From Lachnoclostridium sp. UBA1241 (GTDB taxonomy: Bacteria; Bacillota; Clostridia; Lachnospirales; Lachnospiraceae), in NCBI GenBank assembly GCA_002308955.1, contig DBWJ01000065.1:95064-110546 (forward strand): DNA of 15,483 nt, in the 5' to 3' direction. The translations under genes and the position numbers were made by a program. Positions 14,899-15,483 of the stretch are shown here, in pieces; within the stretch, counting starts at the first letter, position 1; each line of letters starts with the position of its first letter. The notes beneath the pieces were generated by a model. That model was not told the origin of the DNA. It saw only the letters and a list, made by a program, of their open reading frames with translations, and made no database searches.

Positions 14899-15387
14899 TT
14901 ATCTCTCCTTTTGATTCTCTGCTTCCCGGATGCAGGCAATCACGTCGTCGTTATAGCGATAGATTCCCTGTATGACCGGGTCCATATAGGTAGGAACGCC
15001 GTAGTCTTCAATGACGATTCTGGACTCTTCCTCTTCGGGAAGGTAGGCATAACCCTTCTCCCGCTGCGGAAACAGCGCCATAGCGCCTGCAATTCCGAGG
15101 ATCTCAAGGGCAATGAACAAGCGGCGGTATACCCGAAGGCGGGCGCCACGGTGAATGCGGGCTTTCGCCTGGGCAAGGCCGGTGTCGACTTCCTTCACAT
15201 AGTCCGCGGAAAGCTCTTCGCCGCCGTTTAGCTGCTTCAGAGCGGTTACGATCGCATAATTGATATACAGGTCTTCGCGGCATGCAGAGCATTCTTCAAG
15301 ATGCGCGCAGTATTCCAAAATCCGGTTCTGCGGAAGCTGCCCTTCAATATACTGTTTCGTACATTCCTGACAAGTCGTACAATCCAT
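14899..15387 (-). CDS. Zinc-finger (anti-sigma-like) single-pass membrane protein
   Basis: This 162-residue protein starts with a likely metal-binding region: cysteines 3, 6 and 9 (CTTCQEC) and an HxxxCxxC motif at H29, C33 and C36 with C27 just before it. The latter matches the zinc-binding anti-sigma (ZAS/zf-HC2) pattern. A charged helical region follows (about 55-88), then one hydrophobic segment (about 90-106, LFIALEILGIAGAMALF) containing a Glu, and an outer or C-terminal domain of about 55 acidic, tyrosine-rich residues. That layout is typical of membrane anti-sigma factors, with the zinc domain in the cytoplasm. No sigma factor gene is seen beside it; it is the first gene of the polA operon and ends 2 bases before polA. 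GGGAGG precedes the ATG at 15387. I cannot name its partner or function. Confidence 0.8.
   Translation of the reverse strand: MDCTTCQECTKQYIEGQLPQNRILEYCAHLEECSACREDLYINYAIVTALKQLNGGEELSADYVKEVDTGLAQAKARIHRGARLRVYRRLFIALEILGIAGAMALFPQREKGYAYLPEEEESRIVIEDYGVPTYMDPVIQGIYRYNDDVIACIREAENQKER
14905..14910 (-). promoter_or_regulatory. polA ribosome binding site in the end of the preceding gene
   Basis: AAGGAG lies 8 bases before the polA ATG and overlaps the last codons (Lys-Glu-Arg) of the zinc-finger gene. It fixes the polA start and couples the two genes. Confidence 0.8.
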
Positions 15388-15457
15388 TGACGGGCCTCCC
15401 TTCCGCTAAATTCCTTGTTGCATTTTCCAAACTGTTATGATAGAATAACCGCTGTCA
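15388..15457. other. Divergent intergenic region between the polA operon and tRNA-Leu
   Basis: This short region carries the plus-strand tRNA promoter and the GGGAGG ribosome binding site of the minus-strand zinc-finger gene. On the minus strand I could not find a -35/-10 pair at acceptable spacing; TATCAT is present but has no -35 partner. The promoter of the long operon may therefore use weak elements, or lie outside the window beyond the tRNA gene. Confidence 0.5.
15418..15446 (+). promoter_or_regulatory. Promoter of the tRNA-Leu gene
   Basis: TTGCAT (15418-15423) and TAGAAT (15441-15446) are separated by 17 bases, and a TG one base before the -10 box makes it an extended -10 promoter. 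Transcription should start near 15453, about 5 bases before the mature tRNA end. The orientation is opposite to the polA operon. Confidence 0.75.
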
Positions 15458-15461
15458 GCGG
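15449..15461. repeat. 13-base perfect dyad at the tRNA transcription start
   Basis: CCGCTG and CAGCGG face each other around a single central T. The right arm covers the first four bases of the mature tRNA (GCGG). As the expected transcription start falls within the dyad, it would act as DNA rather than as an RNA hairpin. It could be an operator or coincidence. Confidence 0.6.
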
Positions 15462-15483
15462 ATGTGGCGGAATGGCAGACGCA
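15458..15483 (+). tRNA. tRNA-Leu, 5' end only
   Basis: The last 26 bases match the start of a bacterial leucine tRNA: acceptor strand GCGGATG (15458-15464), bases TG at positions 8-9, then a D-stem/loop beginning GGCGGAATGGCAGACGCA, a pattern characteristic of tRNA-Leu. The anticodon lies outside the window, so the codon it reads is unknown. It has its own promoter just upstream and is divergent from the polA operon. Confidence 0.88.

Noticed and set aside
14255..14914. 219-codon open frame on the plus strand
   Set aside because: It is antisense to the 5'-nuclease part of polA and is explained as a shadow of that gene.
1..15483. Mobile elements, prophage, CRISPR or defence system
   Set aside because: All genes belong to core housekeeping or biosynthetic families or fit tightly into the same operon; no transposase, integrase, repeat array or attachment site was seen, and the tRNA end shows no duplicated 3' segment in the window.

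Overview
The window is a stretch of bacterial core chromosome, most likely from a Clostridia-class Bacillota of the Lachnospiraceae type. This rests on family resemblance and gene content, not on a database match. The pointers are a short-form HisG with a HisZ regulatory domain, RecU, a stand-alone (p)ppGpp synthetase, a WalJ/YycJ metallohydrolase, the UPF0237/UPF0210 pair, a Pol I whose proofreading domain has lost its catalytic acids, and strong AGGAGG-type ribosome binding sites. I see no insertion sequence, phage gene, CRISPR array or defence gene.

Every protein gene lies on the minus strand, so transcription runs from high to low coordinates. A long, tightly packed run starts at 15387: zinc-finger membrane protein, polA, coaE, walJ/yycJ, UPF0237 (ACT), UPF0210, small alarmone synthetase, RsmF-type methyltransferase, RsuA-type pseudouridine synthase, HAD phosphatase, unknown two-helix membrane protein, RluA-type pseudouridine synthase and recU. 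Gaps are 0-22 bases and several genes overlap by 1 to 44 bases. I see no terminator and no clear internal promoter, so it reads as one long housekeeping operon for DNA repair, CoA synthesis, stringent-response signalling and rRNA modification.

Directly after recU is a consensus sigma-A promoter (3336-3364) whose -35 box contains the recU stop codon. It drives a histidine operon: a single 550-residue gene fusing HisZ to HisG, then hisD, then hisB, which runs off the left edge. These cover step 1 (HisG, gated by HisZ), the final two oxidations (HisD) and the dehydratase step (HisB).

At the right edge, on the plus strand, the first 26 bases of a tRNA-Leu gene appear with their own promoter, divergent from the polA operon. 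The only non-coding stretches are the roughly 107-base his promoter/leader and the roughly 70-base divergent region before the tRNA; no gene-free stretch reaches 300 bases.

The most notable item is the HisZ-HisG fusion. Next come the CxxCxxC plus HxxxCxxC membrane protein upstream of polA with no sigma factor beside it, the unknown membrane protein between two rRNA/HAD genes, and the out-of-frame rluA/recU overlap. I did not find a convincing wholly new multi-gene system.
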